Notes under the pieces: generated by a model | Database searches by the model: none | Told to the model about the DNA's origin: nothing | What the model saw: only the letters and a program-made list of their open reading frames with translations | Shown here: one piece after another, positions 17,311 to 27,367 of the stretch | Position numbering within the stretch: position 1 is the first letter of the stretch | How the letters are laid out: the number at the start of each line of letters is the position of its first letter | Made by a program: the position numbers and the translations under genes | Origin: Aldehydirespirator sp028819505 | GTDB lineage: Bacteria; Actinomycetota; Acidimicrobiia; Acidimicrobiales; Aldehydirespiratoraceae | Length of the DNA: 64,000 nt | Reading direction: 5' to 3' | Assembly: GCA_965207755.1 (NCBI GenBank) | Contig: OZ242297.1 | Span: 496,001-560,000 of the forward strand

Positions 17311-18459
17311 TCAGCCAAGAGCTTGGTCGAGGTCGGCGAGGAGGTCGTCGATGGTCTCGATGCCGACGGACAGGCGGATGAGGCCGGGATCGACGGCCAG
17401 GGGCGAGTCGGCCACCGACAGGTGGGTCATGGTGGACGGCTGCTCGATGAGCGACTCCACCGCGCCCAGCGATTCGGCCAGCCGGAAGACCCGGGTGGAG
17501 CTCACCGTGGCCACGGCCGCATCCTCGCCGCCGGTGAGGATGCACGACACCATCCCCCCGAAGCCGCGCATCTGGCGGGCCGCCAAGGTGTGGCCCGGAT
17601 GGTCCGGGAGGCCCGGGTACAGCACGCGGGCGACCCCGGGGTGGTCGGCCAGGTGCTCGGCCACCGCCTGTGCGTTGGCGCAGTGGCGGTCCATGCGTAC
17701 GCCCAGGGTCTTGACGCCCCTCAGCAGCAGGTAGCAGTCGAACGGGCCGGGCACCGCGCCGGCCGCGTTCTGGACGAAGGCCAACTGCTCGGCCAGCTGG
17801 TCGTCGTTCACGGCCACGAATCCTCCGACCACGTCGGAGTGGCCGCCCAAGTACTTGGTGCTGGAGTGGACCACGGCGCCGGCGCCCCACGCCAGCGGGT
17901 TCTGCAGGTAGGGGGTGGCGAAGGTGTTGTCCACGATCAGCACGGCTCCCGCGGCCCGGGCCGTCTCGGCCGCCGCGGCGATGTCGGCCACGGTCAGCAT
18001 GGGGTTGGTGGGGGTCTCCATCCACACCTGCCGTGTCTCGGGCCGCAGCGCGCCGGCCAGAGCCGCGGGGTCGGTCAGGTCCACCGCCGACCACTCGACC
18101 CCCCGCTCGCCGTAGACGCGGGCGATCAGCCGGAACGTCCCCCCGTAGGCGTCGAGGCCGAGCACGACGTGGTCGCCGGGGCGCAGCAGGCCCGCCAGCG
18201 CGTCCTCGGCGGCCATGCCGCTGGCGAACGCGAAGCCGTGGGCGGCCCCCTCCAGGCCGGCCACGCTGCGCTCCAGCGCGGCCCGGGTCGGGTTGGAGGT
18301 GCGGGAGTACTCGTAGCCCCGGTGCCGGCCCGGCGCGGATTGCACGAAGGTGGTGGCCAGGTGGATGGGCACGGTGATGGCGCCCGTGGCCTCGTCGGGC
18401 TCCTGGCCGACGTGGACGGCCCGGGTCTCGAACCCCCAGGCATCCTCGCGGCCGCTCAC
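17311..18459 (-). CDS. Cystathionine gamma-synthase / gamma-lyase family PLP enzyme
   Basis: A 382-residue Cys/Met metabolism PLP enzyme. PLP-binding Lys202 lies in HSSTKYLGGHSD, with YEYSRTSNPTR and ETPTNP also conserved. Sequence alone does not separate cystathionine gamma-synthase (MetB) from gamma-lyase (MetC/CGL). Being coupled to cystathionine beta-synthase suggests the reverse transsulfuration pair that makes cysteine from homocysteine. GTG 18459 overlaps the upstream CBS stop (GTGA). Confidence 0.9.
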   Translation of the reverse strand: MSGREDAWGFETRAVHVGQEPDEATGAITVPIHLATTFVQSAPGRHRGYEYSRTSNPTRAALERSVAGLEGAAHGFAFASGMAAEDALAGLLRPGDHVVLGLDAYGGTFRLIARVYGERGVEWSAVDLTDPAALAGALRPETRQVWMETPTNPMLTVADIAAAAETARAAGAVLIVDNTFATPYLQNPLAWGAGAVVHSSTKYLGGHSDVVGGFVAVNDDQLAEQLAFVQNAAGAVPGPFDCYLLLRGVKTLGVRMDRHCANAQAVAEHLADHPGVARVLYPGLPDHPGHTLAARQMRGFGGMVSCILTGGEDAAVATVSSTRVFRLAESLGAVESLIEQPSTMTHLSVADSPLAVDPGLIRLSVGIETIDDLLADLDQALG

Positions 18460-19880
18460 AGGCCCGCCCCCGCCGCGAGGGCGTCGCCCGAGACGGACGA
18501 CAGGTAGCTGAGCACGTCGGTGCTGGAGACCACCGCCCTGGGCCGGCCGCCGTCGAGCACCAGCAGCGCCGGCGATCGCTCCAGCTTGGTCACCGCTAGG
18601 GCCACCGGCTCGCCGATGCCGATCTGCTCCAGCGGCCTGCTCATCACGCTCTCCACCGGCCGGCCGAGCAGGTCCCCGTTGAAGGCCAGAGCCATGAGCT
18701 GCAGTTCGTGGACCGATCCCATCACCTCGGCCGCGGCCAGCGGCATCTCGCCCTTGGCCACCGGAAGCTGGCTCAGTCCGTTGTCGCGCATACGGGTCAC
18801 GGCCAGGCTCACGGGGTCGTCGGGGTTGACGTACACCAGCGGCGGCAGCGCACCCTCCTTGGCGTCGAGCACGTCCTTCACGCAGGGGTGCTCGCCGATC
18901 AGGAACCCGTGCGACGCCATCCAGCCGTCGTTGAACACCTTCGACAGGTAGCCGCGGCCGGAGTCCGGCAGCAGAAGCACCACCACGTCGTCGGGACTGC
19001 CGCCCCGGGCCACCTCGGCGGCCGCGCACACCGCGGTCCCTCCCGAGCCGCCGATCAGGAGGCCCTCGCGGTGCGAGACCAGCCGGGCCATGTCGAAGGA
19101 GGCCTGGTCGGACACGGCGATCACCCGGTCGACCACGTCGGGGTGGTAGGTCTCGGGCCAGAAGTCCTCGCCGATGCCCTCCACCTGGTAGGGCCGGCCG
19201 GACCCGCCGCTGAACACGGAGCCCTCCGGGTCGGCCGCGATGATCTGCACCGACGGGTTCTGCCGCTTGAGGTAGCGGCCCACCCCGCTGATGGTGCCCC
19301 CGGTGCCCGGTCCGGCCACGAAATGGGTGATGCGGCCGTCGGTCTGGCGCCAGAGCTCGGGTCCGGTCGTCTTCTCGTGGGCGAGGGGGTTCTCCTGGTT
19401 GAAGTACTGGTTGGGCTGGTAGGCGCCCGGCGTGGATGCCATGAGCCGCTCGGCGGTGGAGTAGTAGGAGTCGGGGTCCTCGGGGGCCACCGCCACCGGG
19501 CACACCACCACCTCGGCGCCGTAGGCCCGCAGCAGCTGCACCTTCTCTCCGCTGACCTTGTCGGTCATCACGAAGACGCACCGGTAGCCCCGCTGGGCCC
19601 CGACCATGGCCAGGCCGACGCCGGTGTTGCCCGAGGTGGGTTCGATGATCGTCCCGCCCGGCTTGAGCAGCCCGTCGCGCTCCGCCCCGTCGATCATCGC
19701 GATGGCGATGCGGTCCTTGACGCTGCCGCCGGGGTTGAGCATCTCGAGCTTGGCCAGAACGTCGCAGCGGGCCTCGGGAATCGCCCGCCGCATCCGCACC
19801 AGCGGCGTGTTCCCCACGAGGTCGAGGACGGAGTCGGCGACCTCCACGCCCGGCAGGCTATCGGGCTCGGGCTGGAACAC
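18456..19880 (-). CDS. Cystathionine beta-synthase with C-terminal CBS pair
   Basis: A 474-residue PLP enzyme that condenses homocysteine and serine. The PLP Lys is Lys55 in NPGGSVKDR; PTSGNTGVGLA and GPGTGGTISGVGRY are the cofactor loops. From about residue 345 two CBS repeats follow (LSQLPV, ALLVLDGG...SSTDVLSYL), a likely adenosyl-ligand regulatory module. GTG 19880 is taken as start; GTG 19847 would drop 11 residues. It forms an operon with the gamma-synthase/lyase gene and points away from the Fic gene. Confidence 0.93.
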   Translation of the reverse strand: MFQPEPDSLPGVEVADSVLDLVGNTPLVRMRRAIPEARCDVLAKLEMLNPGGSVKDRIAIAMIDGAERDGLLKPGGTIIEPTSGNTGVGLAMVGAQRGYRCVFVMTDKVSGEKVQLLRAYGAEVVVCPVAVAPEDPDSYYSTAERLMASTPGAYQPNQYFNQENPLAHEKTTGPELWRQTDGRITHFVAGPGTGGTISGVGRYLKRQNPSVQIIAADPEGSVFSGGSGRPYQVEGIGEDFWPETYHPDVVDRVIAVSDQASFDMARLVSHREGLLIGGSGGTAVCAAAEVARGGSPDDVVVLLLPDSGRGYLSKVFNDGWMASHGFLIGEHPCVKDVLDAKEGALPPLVYVNPDDPVSLAVTRMRDNGLSQLPVAKGEMPLAAAEVMGSVHELQLMALAFNGDLLGRPVESVMSRPLEQIGIGEPVALAVTKLERSPALLVLDGGRPRAVVSSTDVLSYLSSVSGDALAAGAGL

Positions 19881-19945
19881 GAGTCCGGCGTTCGTCGCTC
19901 CAGCCTGGAAAGCGCCCGCAGAGCGCGACCTCGAATAGCTACCTG

Positions 19946-20101
19946 ATTCTAGTAGAGTAGCTCGCGCTAGAATAACAGTGCGGGATGGCCCGTCTTATTC
20001 CAGCGGGCTTGAAATAGCGGACACCCATCTGCCCTTAATTCTAGTAGAGTAGCTTGCGCTAGAATAACAGTGCGGGATGGCCCGTCTTATTCCAGCGGGC
20101 T
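19946..20101. repeat. Two 64-bp direct repeats upstream of fic
   Basis: Copies at 19946-20009 and 20038-20101 differ at one base (92-bp period). Each starts with an inverted pair ATTCTAG...CTAGAAT. It then holds a stem GAATAA...TTATTC around GCGGG-ATG-GCCCG. The second copy's TAGAAT (20061-20066) could act as a -10 for fic. Duplicated operators or remnants of a small insertion are both possible. Confidence 0.85.
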
Positions 20102-20123
20102 GGACCAAGAAGGGCAGAGCAGG

Positions 20124-21272
20124 ATGGATAGCGAGCGGGCTGGACACTTTCGTCGGCAGTTGACAGGGTACGAAGCGTTCGTGCCGAAGCCGCTGCCTCC
20201 AGACCCGCCGCTGCGGTGGGAGGCCAACTTGCTCAGGATGCTGTCGGAAGCCACCACGGCTTTGGGCCGGTTGGACGGGCTGGCGGGCAGCCTGCCGAAT
20301 CCTGACTTGTTCGTCGCGTCCTACGTCCGGCGCGAGGCGGTGCTCAGCTCCCAGATCGAGGGCACCCAGTCGAGCCTCGACGACGTCCTCGCGCATGAAG
20401 TCGACGCCAGGACCCACGAACTGCCGGCCGATGTTGCCGAGACGGTCAACTATGTGCGAGCCATGCGCACCGGCTTGAGCCTCCTGGACCGGCTTCCGTT
20501 GTCGGGCCGCCTCATTCGCAGGGTGCATGAGGAACTGATGACGGGCGTGCGGGGGCAGGAGCGCAGCCCCGGGGAGTTCCGCACGACCCAGAACTGGATC
20601 GGCCCGGCGGGCTGCACTCTGGAGACCGCCGCGTTCGTGCCCCCGGCACCCGATGACCTTCCCGCCGCCGTCCGCGACTTCGAGGTCTTCCTGAACGGCA
20701 GCGACGATCCGCCGCTCGTACTGGCCGGCCTGGCTCACGCTCAGTTCGAGACGATCCATCCCTTCCTCGACGGCAACGGCCGCGTGGGCCGCCTCCTCAT
20801 CACCCTGCTGCTGGTGCAGCGCCGGCTGCTAGCCCGCCCGCTGTTGTACCTGAGCCTCTTTCTCAAGCAGAACCGCAGCGAGTACTACGACCGCCTCGAT
20901 GCAATCCGTACGAACGGCGACTGGGAAGGCTGGCTCAAGTTCTTCCTTTCCGGCGTTGCCATCACGGCCAATGACGCCGTGCGGGTGGCGGGCGAGTTGG
21001 TGGCACTGACCGAGGAGCATCGACGCATCGCGACCGACCAGAACTTCGGCAAGTACGGGTGGCCGCTGCTGGACCTGCTGGCCGAGCAGCCGCTCGTCAC
21101 GATCAAGTACGCGTCGGCCCGGCTCGGCTCGACTCCCACTACCGTCGGTCGCCTCCTCGAGCAGATGACCTCATTGGGGATGGTCGCCGAGCTGACGGGC
21201 CAGGAGCGGTACCGCGTCTACCGGTACTCGCCGTTCCTGGACGTGCTCGTCGACGACCCCGAGACCGCGTAA
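20124..21272 (+). CDS. Fic family protein, class II (self-inhibited) with C-terminal winged helix
   Basis: Fic enzymes transfer AMP or other phosphate-linked groups to protein hydroxyls. This 382-residue protein has the inhibitory motif SSQIEG (75-80), whose Glu79 blocks the ATP site. It also has a complete catalytic motif HPFLDGNGRVGR (212-223) with His212. The N-terminal DUF4172-like part and a C-terminal winged-helix region (STPTTVGRLLEQMTSLGMV) are typical of this class. ATG 20124 follows GCAGAGCAGG. Two 64-bp repeats lie directly upstream and may control it. Target unknown. Confidence 0.92.
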   Translation: MDSERAGHFRRQLTGYEAFVPKPLPPDPPLRWEANLLRMLSEATTALGRLDGLAGSLPNPDLFVASYVRREAVLSSQIEGTQSSLDDVLAHEVDARTHELPADVAETVNYVRAMRTGLSLLDRLPLSGRLIRRVHEELMTGVRGQERSPGEFRTTQNWIGPAGCTLETAAFVPPAPDDLPAAVRDFEVFLNGSDDPPLVLAGLAHAQFETIHPFLDGNGRVGRLLITLLLVQRRLLARPLLYLSLFLKQNRSEYYDRLDAIRTNGDWEGWLKFFLSGVAITANDAVRVAGELVALTEEHRRIATDQNFGKYGWPLLDLLAEQPLVTIKYASARLGSTPTTVGRLLEQMTSLGMVAELTGQERYRVYRYSPFLDVLVDDPETA

Positions 21273-21316
21273 CGTCCGACGGCCCAGGAGCGTCCGGCGG
21301 TGTCGGGCGGCGGCAG

Positions 21317-21322
21317 TAGGGT
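21317..21322 (+). promoter_or_regulatory. -10 element (TAGGGT) of pcrA, leaderless
   Basis: TAGGGT ends 7 nt before ATG 21330 and supports that start over the in-frame GTG 21300. Confidence 0.45.
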
Positions 21323-21329
21323 GGCTCTG

Positions 21330-23552
21330 ATGGCGGAGTCGGCGATTCTGGAGGGCCTCAACCCGGCCCAGTACGAGGCGGTCACCCATACCGGCGGGCC
21401 GCTCCTGGTGGTGGCCGGAGCGGGGTCGGGCAAGACCCGCGTGCTCACCCATCGCATCGCCCACCTGATCGAGGAGCACGGCCTGTCGCCGTTCGAGATC
21501 CTGGCCATCACCTTCACCAACAAGGCCGCCGGCGAGATGCGCCACCGCGTCGGCGGCCTGGTGGGTCCGGTGGCCGAGAGCATGTGGGTGTCGACGTTCC
21601 ATGCCGCCTGCGTGCGCATCCTGCGCCGCGACGCCGCCTGCATCGACTACCCGAGCCGCTTCACGATCTACGACCAGGGCGACGCGGTACGCCTGTGCGG
21701 GTACGTGCTGCGCGACCTCAACCTCGACCAGAAGCGGTTCCCGCCCCGGGCGGTCCACGCCACCATCTCCGCGGCCAAGAACGACAGCATCGGCGCCGAG
21801 CAGTACGCCGAGCATGCCTCCAACATCTTCGAGCGGCGCATCGCCGAGGTGTTCGGCCACTACCAGCGCCGCCTGGCCGCGGCTGGGGCAATGGACTTCG
21901 ACGACCTGCTGCTGCGAACCGTCGAGCTGTTCCGGAACTGCCCGGAGGTGCTGGAACGCTGGCGGCAGCGGTTCGCCCATGTGCTCGTGGACGAGTACCA
22001 GGACACCAACCCTGTGCAGAACGAGCTGGTGATCAGCCTGGGCGCCGAGAGCCGCCAGGTGACCGCGGTGGGCGACGCCGACCAGTCGATCTACGCCTTC
22101 CGTGGCGCCGACATCCGCAACATCCTCGAGTTCGAGCGGGCCTTCGACGACGTCCGCATCGTGGTGCTGGAGCAGAACTACCGCAGCACCCAGAACATCC
22201 TCGACGCCGCCAACTCGGTGATCGTCAACAACGCCGGCCGCAAGCCCAAGGACCTGTGGACCGACCAGGGGTCGGGGCCGGCCATCGTCCGCTACCACGC
22301 CGACGACGAGGAGGACGAGGCCCGCTACGTGGTCAGCGAGATCGTGCGCCGCTGCGACACCGAGCAGATGCGTTTCGACGAGACGGCCGTCTTCTACCGC
22401 ACCAACGCCCAGTCGCGGGCGGTGGAGGAGCAGCTCATCAAGGCCGAGATCCCCTACCGGCTGGTGGGAGGCACCCGCTTCTACGACCGCCGGGAGGTGC
22501 GCGACGCCATGGCCTACCTCAAGGCGGTCACCAACCCCGGCGACGAGGTGAGCGTGAAACGGGCGCTGGGCGTGCCCAAACGGGGTGTGGGCGCCACCTC
22601 GGTGGCCAAGATCGACGCCTACGCGGCGGAGAACGGGCTCACCTTCTACGAGGCGCTGCGCCACTGCGCCGAGGCCGGCGTCACCGGACGGTCGGCGGCC
22701 GGCGTCCGGCAGTTCTGCACGCTGATCGACGGCGCCGCCGGCCTGGAAGCGTCGCCGGCCGCGGTGCTGCAGGAGCTGCTGGAGCGCTCCGGCTACCTGG
22801 ACGAGCTGCGCTCCGAGAAGTCGGTCGAGGCCGACGGCCGCCTGGAGAACCTGGCCGAGCTGGCGGGGGTGGCCGGCGAGCACGACACCCTCGACGAGCT
22901 GCTGGAGGCGGTGGCGCTGGTGGCCGACACCGACGAACTGGCCGACACCGGCGCCGACGAGTCCGCGGTCACGCTCATGACCCTGCATTCGGCCAAGGGC
23001 CTCGAGTACCCCGACGTGTACATGGTCGGGATGGAGGACGGAGTGTTCCCCCACGTCCGGGCATTGGGCGAGCCGCACGAGCTGGAGGAGGAGCGCCGCC
23101 TCGCCTACGTCGGCATAACCCGGGCCATGCGCCGGCTCACCCTCACCCACGCCTGGAGCCGGCTGCTGTACGGCAGCCGGCAGTACAACCCTCCGAGCCG
23201 CTTCCTCAAGGAGATCCCCGCCGAGCTGGTTCAGACCGTCGACGGGTCCCGCGTGGTGCGCAGCCGCTACTACAGCCGAAGCCGGCGTGAGCGCAGCCTC
23301 GACCGGCGGTCGGCCAACCGCGACGAGATCGTGCAGCGGGCCCTCGACGCCGGTCGCCGGCCCCCGCCGTCGGGGTCGGGCGCCGACCGCCTGGGCCTCC
23401 GGGTGGGAGACGACGTGCGCCACGCGCAGTGGGGCGACGGCGTGATCGTCGACGTCGCCGGCACCGGAGACGACGCGGAGGCGTCGGTGCGCTTTCCGGA
23501 GGCCGGCGAGAAGCGCCTGCTGCTGGCGTGGGCCCCGCTGGAGAAGCTCTAG
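21330..23552 (+). CDS. pcrA: ATP-dependent DNA helicase PcrA/UvrD family
   Basis: A 740-residue superfamily 1A 3'-5' helicase for repair and replication restart. Motifs in order: LNPAQYEAV (Q motif), AGAGSGKT (Walker A), ITFTNKAAGEM (Ia), VDEYQDTN (II), GDADQSIYAFRGA (III), QNYRS (IV), TLHSAKGLEYP (V) and VGITRA (VI). The C-terminal GDDVRHAQWGDGVIVDV is the tudor-like RNA-polymerase-binding segment seen in PcrA. ATG 21330 is supported by TAGGGT 7 nt upstream. It converges with the AlaX gene. Confidence 0.95.
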   Translation: MAESAILEGLNPAQYEAVTHTGGPLLVVAGAGSGKTRVLTHRIAHLIEEHGLSPFEILAITFTNKAAGEMRHRVGGLVGPVAESMWVSTFHAACVRILRRDAACIDYPSRFTIYDQGDAVRLCGYVLRDLNLDQKRFPPRAVHATISAAKNDSIGAEQYAEHASNIFERRIAEVFGHYQRRLAAAGAMDFDDLLLRTVELFRNCPEVLERWRQRFAHVLVDEYQDTNPVQNELVISLGAESRQVTAVGDADQSIYAFRGADIRNILEFERAFDDVRIVVLEQNYRSTQNILDAANSVIVNNAGRKPKDLWTDQGSGPAIVRYHADDEEDEARYVVSEIVRRCDTEQMRFDETAVFYRTNAQSRAVEEQLIKAEIPYRLVGGTRFYDRREVRDAMAYLKAVTNPGDEVSVKRALGVPKRGVGATSVAKIDAYAAENGLTFYEALRHCAEAGVTGRSAAGVRQFCTLIDGAAGLEASPAAVLQELLERSGYLDELRSEKSVEADGRLENLAELAGVAGEHDTLDELLEAVALVADTDELADTGADESAVTLMTLHSAKGLEYPDVYMVGMEDGVFPHVRALGEPHELEEERRLAYVGITRAMRRLTLTHAWSRLLYGSRQYNPPSRFLKEIPAELVQTVDGSRVVRSRYYSRSRRERSLDRRSANRDEIVQRALDAGRRPPPSGSGADRLGLRVGDDVRHAQWGDGVIVDVAGTGDDAEASVRFPEAGEKRLLLAWAPLEKL

Positions 23553-23562
23553 CGCCCGGCCC

Positions 23563-24291
23563 TCAGGAGTCGTGGACTGCTATGCGGAGGCGCTTGTTGG
23601 CCCTGCCCTTCGATTCGGTCTTGACCACCTCGAAGCGGCCCACCTCTCCGGTGGAGGGCAGGTGGGTGCCCCCGTCGGCCTGCCTGTCGAGCCCGACGAT
23701 GTCGACCACCCGGATCTCGGTCACCGACTCCGGTATCAGGTTGACCTTGGTGCGGATCAGGTCCTCGTCTGCGAGGGCCTCGGCCCGGGGCAGGAAAGAG
23801 ACCTCGATGGGTCGGTCGGCGGCGATCTCGGCGTTGACCAGTTCGGTGACCTGGGCGGCGAACCCCTCGGGCAGGGGATCGAACTCGAAGTCCATGCGGG
23901 CCGACAGCGGGGCCATGTTGCCGCCGGTCACCGACACGCCCCAGGAGTTGTAGATCACCCCGCACAGGATGTGCAGCGCTGTGTGGGTGCGCATCAGGGC
24001 GTGGCGGCGCTCCCAGTCGAGCTCGCCGTGTACCGGCGTGCCCACCGCCGGGGCCGGGCCGTCGAGCGTGTGCCAGACCACGTCGTGGCCCCGCACGTCG
24101 GTCACCTCGGCTAAGCCCCCTTCCCAACTCAGCGTGCCCTTGTCGTGGGGCTGGCCCCCGCTGGTGGCGTAGAAGGCGGTGGCGTCGAGGGCTGCGCGCC
24201 CGTCGCCGTCGACCGCGGCCACGGTGGCGTCGAAGGCCCGGCACTGGGCGTCTCGCAGGAATATCCGGTCGGTGGGGTCCACGTCAGCCAT
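23563..24291 (-). CDS. Alanyl-tRNA editing protein AlaX-like
   Basis: A 242-residue stand-alone homologue of the AlaRS editing domain, expected to hydrolyse mischarged Ser- or Gly-tRNA(Ala). It has FYATSGGQPHDKG, the zinc motif HTALH, and DRQADGGTHLPSTGEVG. In the last motif the usual Cys of CGGTH is Asp, so one zinc ligand is altered; the fold is still clear. ATG 24291 follows GGAGGAACC. It lies 20 nt downstream of a small membrane protein gene on the same strand. Confidence 0.88.
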   Translation of the reverse strand: MADVDPTDRIFLRDAQCRAFDATVAAVDGDGRAALDATAFYATSGGQPHDKGTLSWEGGLAEVTDVRGHDVVWHTLDGPAPAVGTPVHGELDWERRHALMRTHTALHILCGVIYNSWGVSVTGGNMAPLSARMDFEFDPLPEGFAAQVTELVNAEIAADRPIEVSFLPRAEALADEDLIRTKVNLIPESVTEIRVVDIVGLDRQADGGTHLPSTGEVGRFEVVKTESKGRANKRLRIAVHDS

Positions 24292-24311
24292 GGTTCCTCC
24301 AGTGTGCCAAG

Positions 24312-24776
24312 TCATCCCGGGTTGATGTCGATCCGGACTTCGCCGTCCACGACAGCCACGCTGAAGTGGCGCAGCCCGGTGCCGGCCGCGTCCACGACGT
24401 CGTCGGGGTCGCATGTGTTCACGAATTCGGCCTGCTCCACCTGCCACTGGAAGAAGCAGTCCCGGCTCTGGCCCGGACGGCGGGCCTCGAAGGCCAGCCA
24501 TCCCGACTCGGGATCGTCCCCGAGGTGCTGCACGATGATGTCGAGTTCGCCGTCGGCCACGTCACCGAACAGGATCGGCCCCCGATCGGCGATCTCGGCG
24601 CTGATCCGGCCGGTTTCCATGTTGCGGAAGTCCCGGTCGCCGAGGCGGATCTCGACGCCGGCGCCGCCGCGGCTCAGCAGCAGCACCCCCAGCACCAGGC
24701 CCAATGCGACCGCCGCCCCCGCCAAGCCCACCACCACGACGGTTCGCAGGTCGGGACGGGATCGGGAGACGGGCAT
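24312..24776 (-). CDS. Single-pass membrane-anchored hypothetical protein
   Basis: A 154-residue protein with one hydrophobic helix near residues 13-35 (VVVVGLAGAAVALGLVLGVL) after a short basic N-terminus, then an extracytoplasmic soluble part with two cysteines (RDCFFQW, NTCDPDD) that could pair. I recognise no family. It is probably co-transcribed with the AlaX gene, though no functional link is evident. Its upstream region is duplicated near sucC. Confidence 0.6.
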   Translation of the reverse strand: MPVSRSRPDLRTVVVVGLAGAAVALGLVLGVLLLSRGGAGVEIRLGDRDFRNMETGRISAEIADRGPILFGDVADGELDIIVQHLGDDPESGWLAFEARRPGQSRDCFFQWQVEQAEFVNTCDPDDVVDAAGTGLRHFSVAVVDGEVRIDINPG

Positions 24777-24925
24777 CGCGGCCTATCGTCTCACACTGGG
24801 TGCGCCCGGCGCGCAGCGCTCGGCGCTCTCGCTCGACGAAAGCCCGTGCATCCTGGCCTGCTGTCTCACACTCGGTGCGCCGGTCCGTTGGCAGCCGGGG
24901 ATCGGGAGACGGCCATCGCGGCCTA
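24759..24925. repeat. Duplicated intergenic segments before sucC
   Basis: GATCGGGAGACGG(g/c)CATCGCGGCCTA occurs at about 24760-24784 and 24900-24925 (140-bp offset). TCTCACACT(g/c)GGTGCGCC occurs at about 24789 and 24864 (75-bp offset). The first copy carries the start of the small membrane protein gene on the minus strand. The second lies over the sucC -10. Confidence 0.75.
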
Positions 24926-24929
24926 GTAT
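24924..24929 (+). promoter_or_regulatory. -10 element (TAGTAT) of sucCD
   Basis: TAGTAT ends 8 nt before GTG 24938, which suggests a leaderless or near-leaderless sucC mRNA. Confidence 0.45.
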
Positions 24930-24937
24930 CGCCGCTC

Positions 24938-26097
24938 GTGGACCTGTTCGAGCATCAGGGCAAGGAGCTCCTGGCCCGGTACGGGCTCCCTGTGCCCTCG
25001 GGCGAGGTGGCGCTGTCGCCCTCCGAGGCCGTAGCGGCGGCCGCCAGGCTCGGGCTGCCGGTGGTGGTCAAGGCCCAGGTCCACACCGGCGGTCGGGGCA
25101 AGGCCGGGGGCGTGAAACTGGCCGCCGGCCTCGACGCGGTGCGCGGCCACGCCTCCGACATCCTGGGCCTCGACATCTCGGGCCACGTCGTGCGGCGCCT
25201 GTGGATCGAGCAGGCGTCGGACATCGCCGAGGAGTACTACGCCAGCTTCACGCTGGACCGCTCCGCCCGCAAGCACCTGGGGATGCTGTCGGTCGAGGGA
25301 GGCGTGGAGATCGAGACGGTGGCCGCCCGGGACCCCGGGGCTGTCGCCCGCATCCACATCGACCCGGTGGACGGCCTGTCGCCGCGGGCGTGCCGCCAGT
25401 GGGTCCGGGCCGCCCGCATCCCCGAGGCCGTCGCCGGCGCGGTGGCCGGCGTCCTCGAGACCCTGTACCGGGCCTACGTCGACGCCGACGCCGACCTGGT
25501 GGAGGTCAACCCGCTGATAGTCACCTCCGCCGGCGAGGTCGTGCTGCTCGACTCCAAGATCACTCTCGACGGCAACAGCACCTTCCGCCACGACGACTAC
25601 GCCGCCTACGACGCCACCCAGACCCGCGACGAGCGGGAGCAGGCCGCCCACGCCAAGGGGCTGCAGTACGTGGGCCTGGACGGGTCGGTGGGGGTGATCG
25701 CCAACGGCGCGGGCCTGGCCATGAGCACCGTGGACGTGGTCAACCAGGTGGGGGGCCGTCCGGCCAACTTCCTCGACATCGGCGGCGGGGCGAATGCCGA
25801 GGTCATGTCGAACGCGCTGGAGGTGATCAGCAACGATCCGGCGGTGCGGTCGATCCTGATCAACATCTTCGGCGGCATCACCCGGGGCGAGGAGATCGCC
25901 AACGGCATCATCGAGGCGACCGGGCGGGTGGACATCGACTCGCCCATCGTGATCCGCCTCGACGGCACCAACGCCGCCGAGGGCAGAGATCTGCTGGAGC
26001 CCCACCTGAGCGACACCCTGACGGTGGAGCCCACCATGCTCGACGCCGCCCGCCGGGCGGTCGAGCTGGCCGGCGCCGGCCCGGGGCGGGACCTGCC

Positions 26098-26101
<4 letters not shown>
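24938..26101 (+). CDS. sucC: Succinyl-CoA synthetase beta subunit
   Basis: The nucleotide-binding subunit of the TCA-cycle enzyme that makes ATP or GTP from succinyl-CoA. The 387-residue protein starts DLFEHQGKELLARYGLPVP and has VVKAQVHTGGRGKAGGVKLA (ATP-grasp). It also has EVNPL and the CoA-ligase half with GIITRGEE-like FGGITRGEEIANGI. GTG 24938 matches the family N-terminus exactly. The stop overlaps sucD as GTGA. Confidence 0.96.
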
Positions 26102-26982
<881 letters not shown>

Positions 26983-27127
26983 GTCGGGCCGCCTCTGCTG
27001 GATCGACTCGGAGGCAGCGCGGGTAGGCAAGAAGCAGCACCGTTGTCACCAGCATTCTCAAGGGACCGGTTCACAGTCATCCGCCTGCCCGGGCACGTTC
27101 CCAACTGGCATGTGGATTGCATGCGAG

Positions 27128-27133
27128 TATGCT
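27128..27133 (+). promoter_or_regulatory. -10 element (TATGCT) of fitA-like antitoxin, leaderless
   Basis: TATGCT, six bases, then ATG 27140. It supports ATG 27140 over the earlier in-frame ATG 27110. Confidence 0.55.
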
Positions 27134-27139
27134 CAACGC

Positions 27140-27367
27140 ATGGCTTCGCTGCAGATTCGAAACGTTCCCGACGAGTTGCACCGCCGTCTGAAGGCCCGAG
27201 CCGCGCTGGAGGGTCAGTCCCTGTCCGAGTATGCGCTCGGCGAGTTGCGCCGCGCCATGCAGCATCCGACTCGGCGAGAACTGGTGGAGCGGGTGGCGGC
27301 CTTCGAGCGCCTCACCGTCGCGGAGTCGGCGAGCGACGCTGTCAGGGCCGAGCGCGACGCAAGGTGA
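27140..27367 (+). CDS. FitA/RHH-type antitoxin
   Basis: A 75-residue protein starting MASLQIRNVPDELHRRLKARA, followed by GQSLSEYALGELRRAM. This is the ribbon-helix-helix FitA/Arc pattern of antitoxins partnered with PIN toxins. The C-terminal third is charged and would wrap the toxin. It overlaps the PIN gene as GTGA. A leaderless start at ATG 27140 is indicated by TATGCT 6 nt upstream. Confidence 0.87.
   Translation: MASLQIRNVPDELHRRLKARAALEGQSLSEYALGELRRAMQHPTRRELVERVAAFERLTVAESASDAVRAERDAR

Noticed and set aside
24312..24926. Small membrane protein as a lipoprotein
   Set aside because: There is no lipobox Cys after the hydrophobic helix; the two cysteines are in the soluble part.
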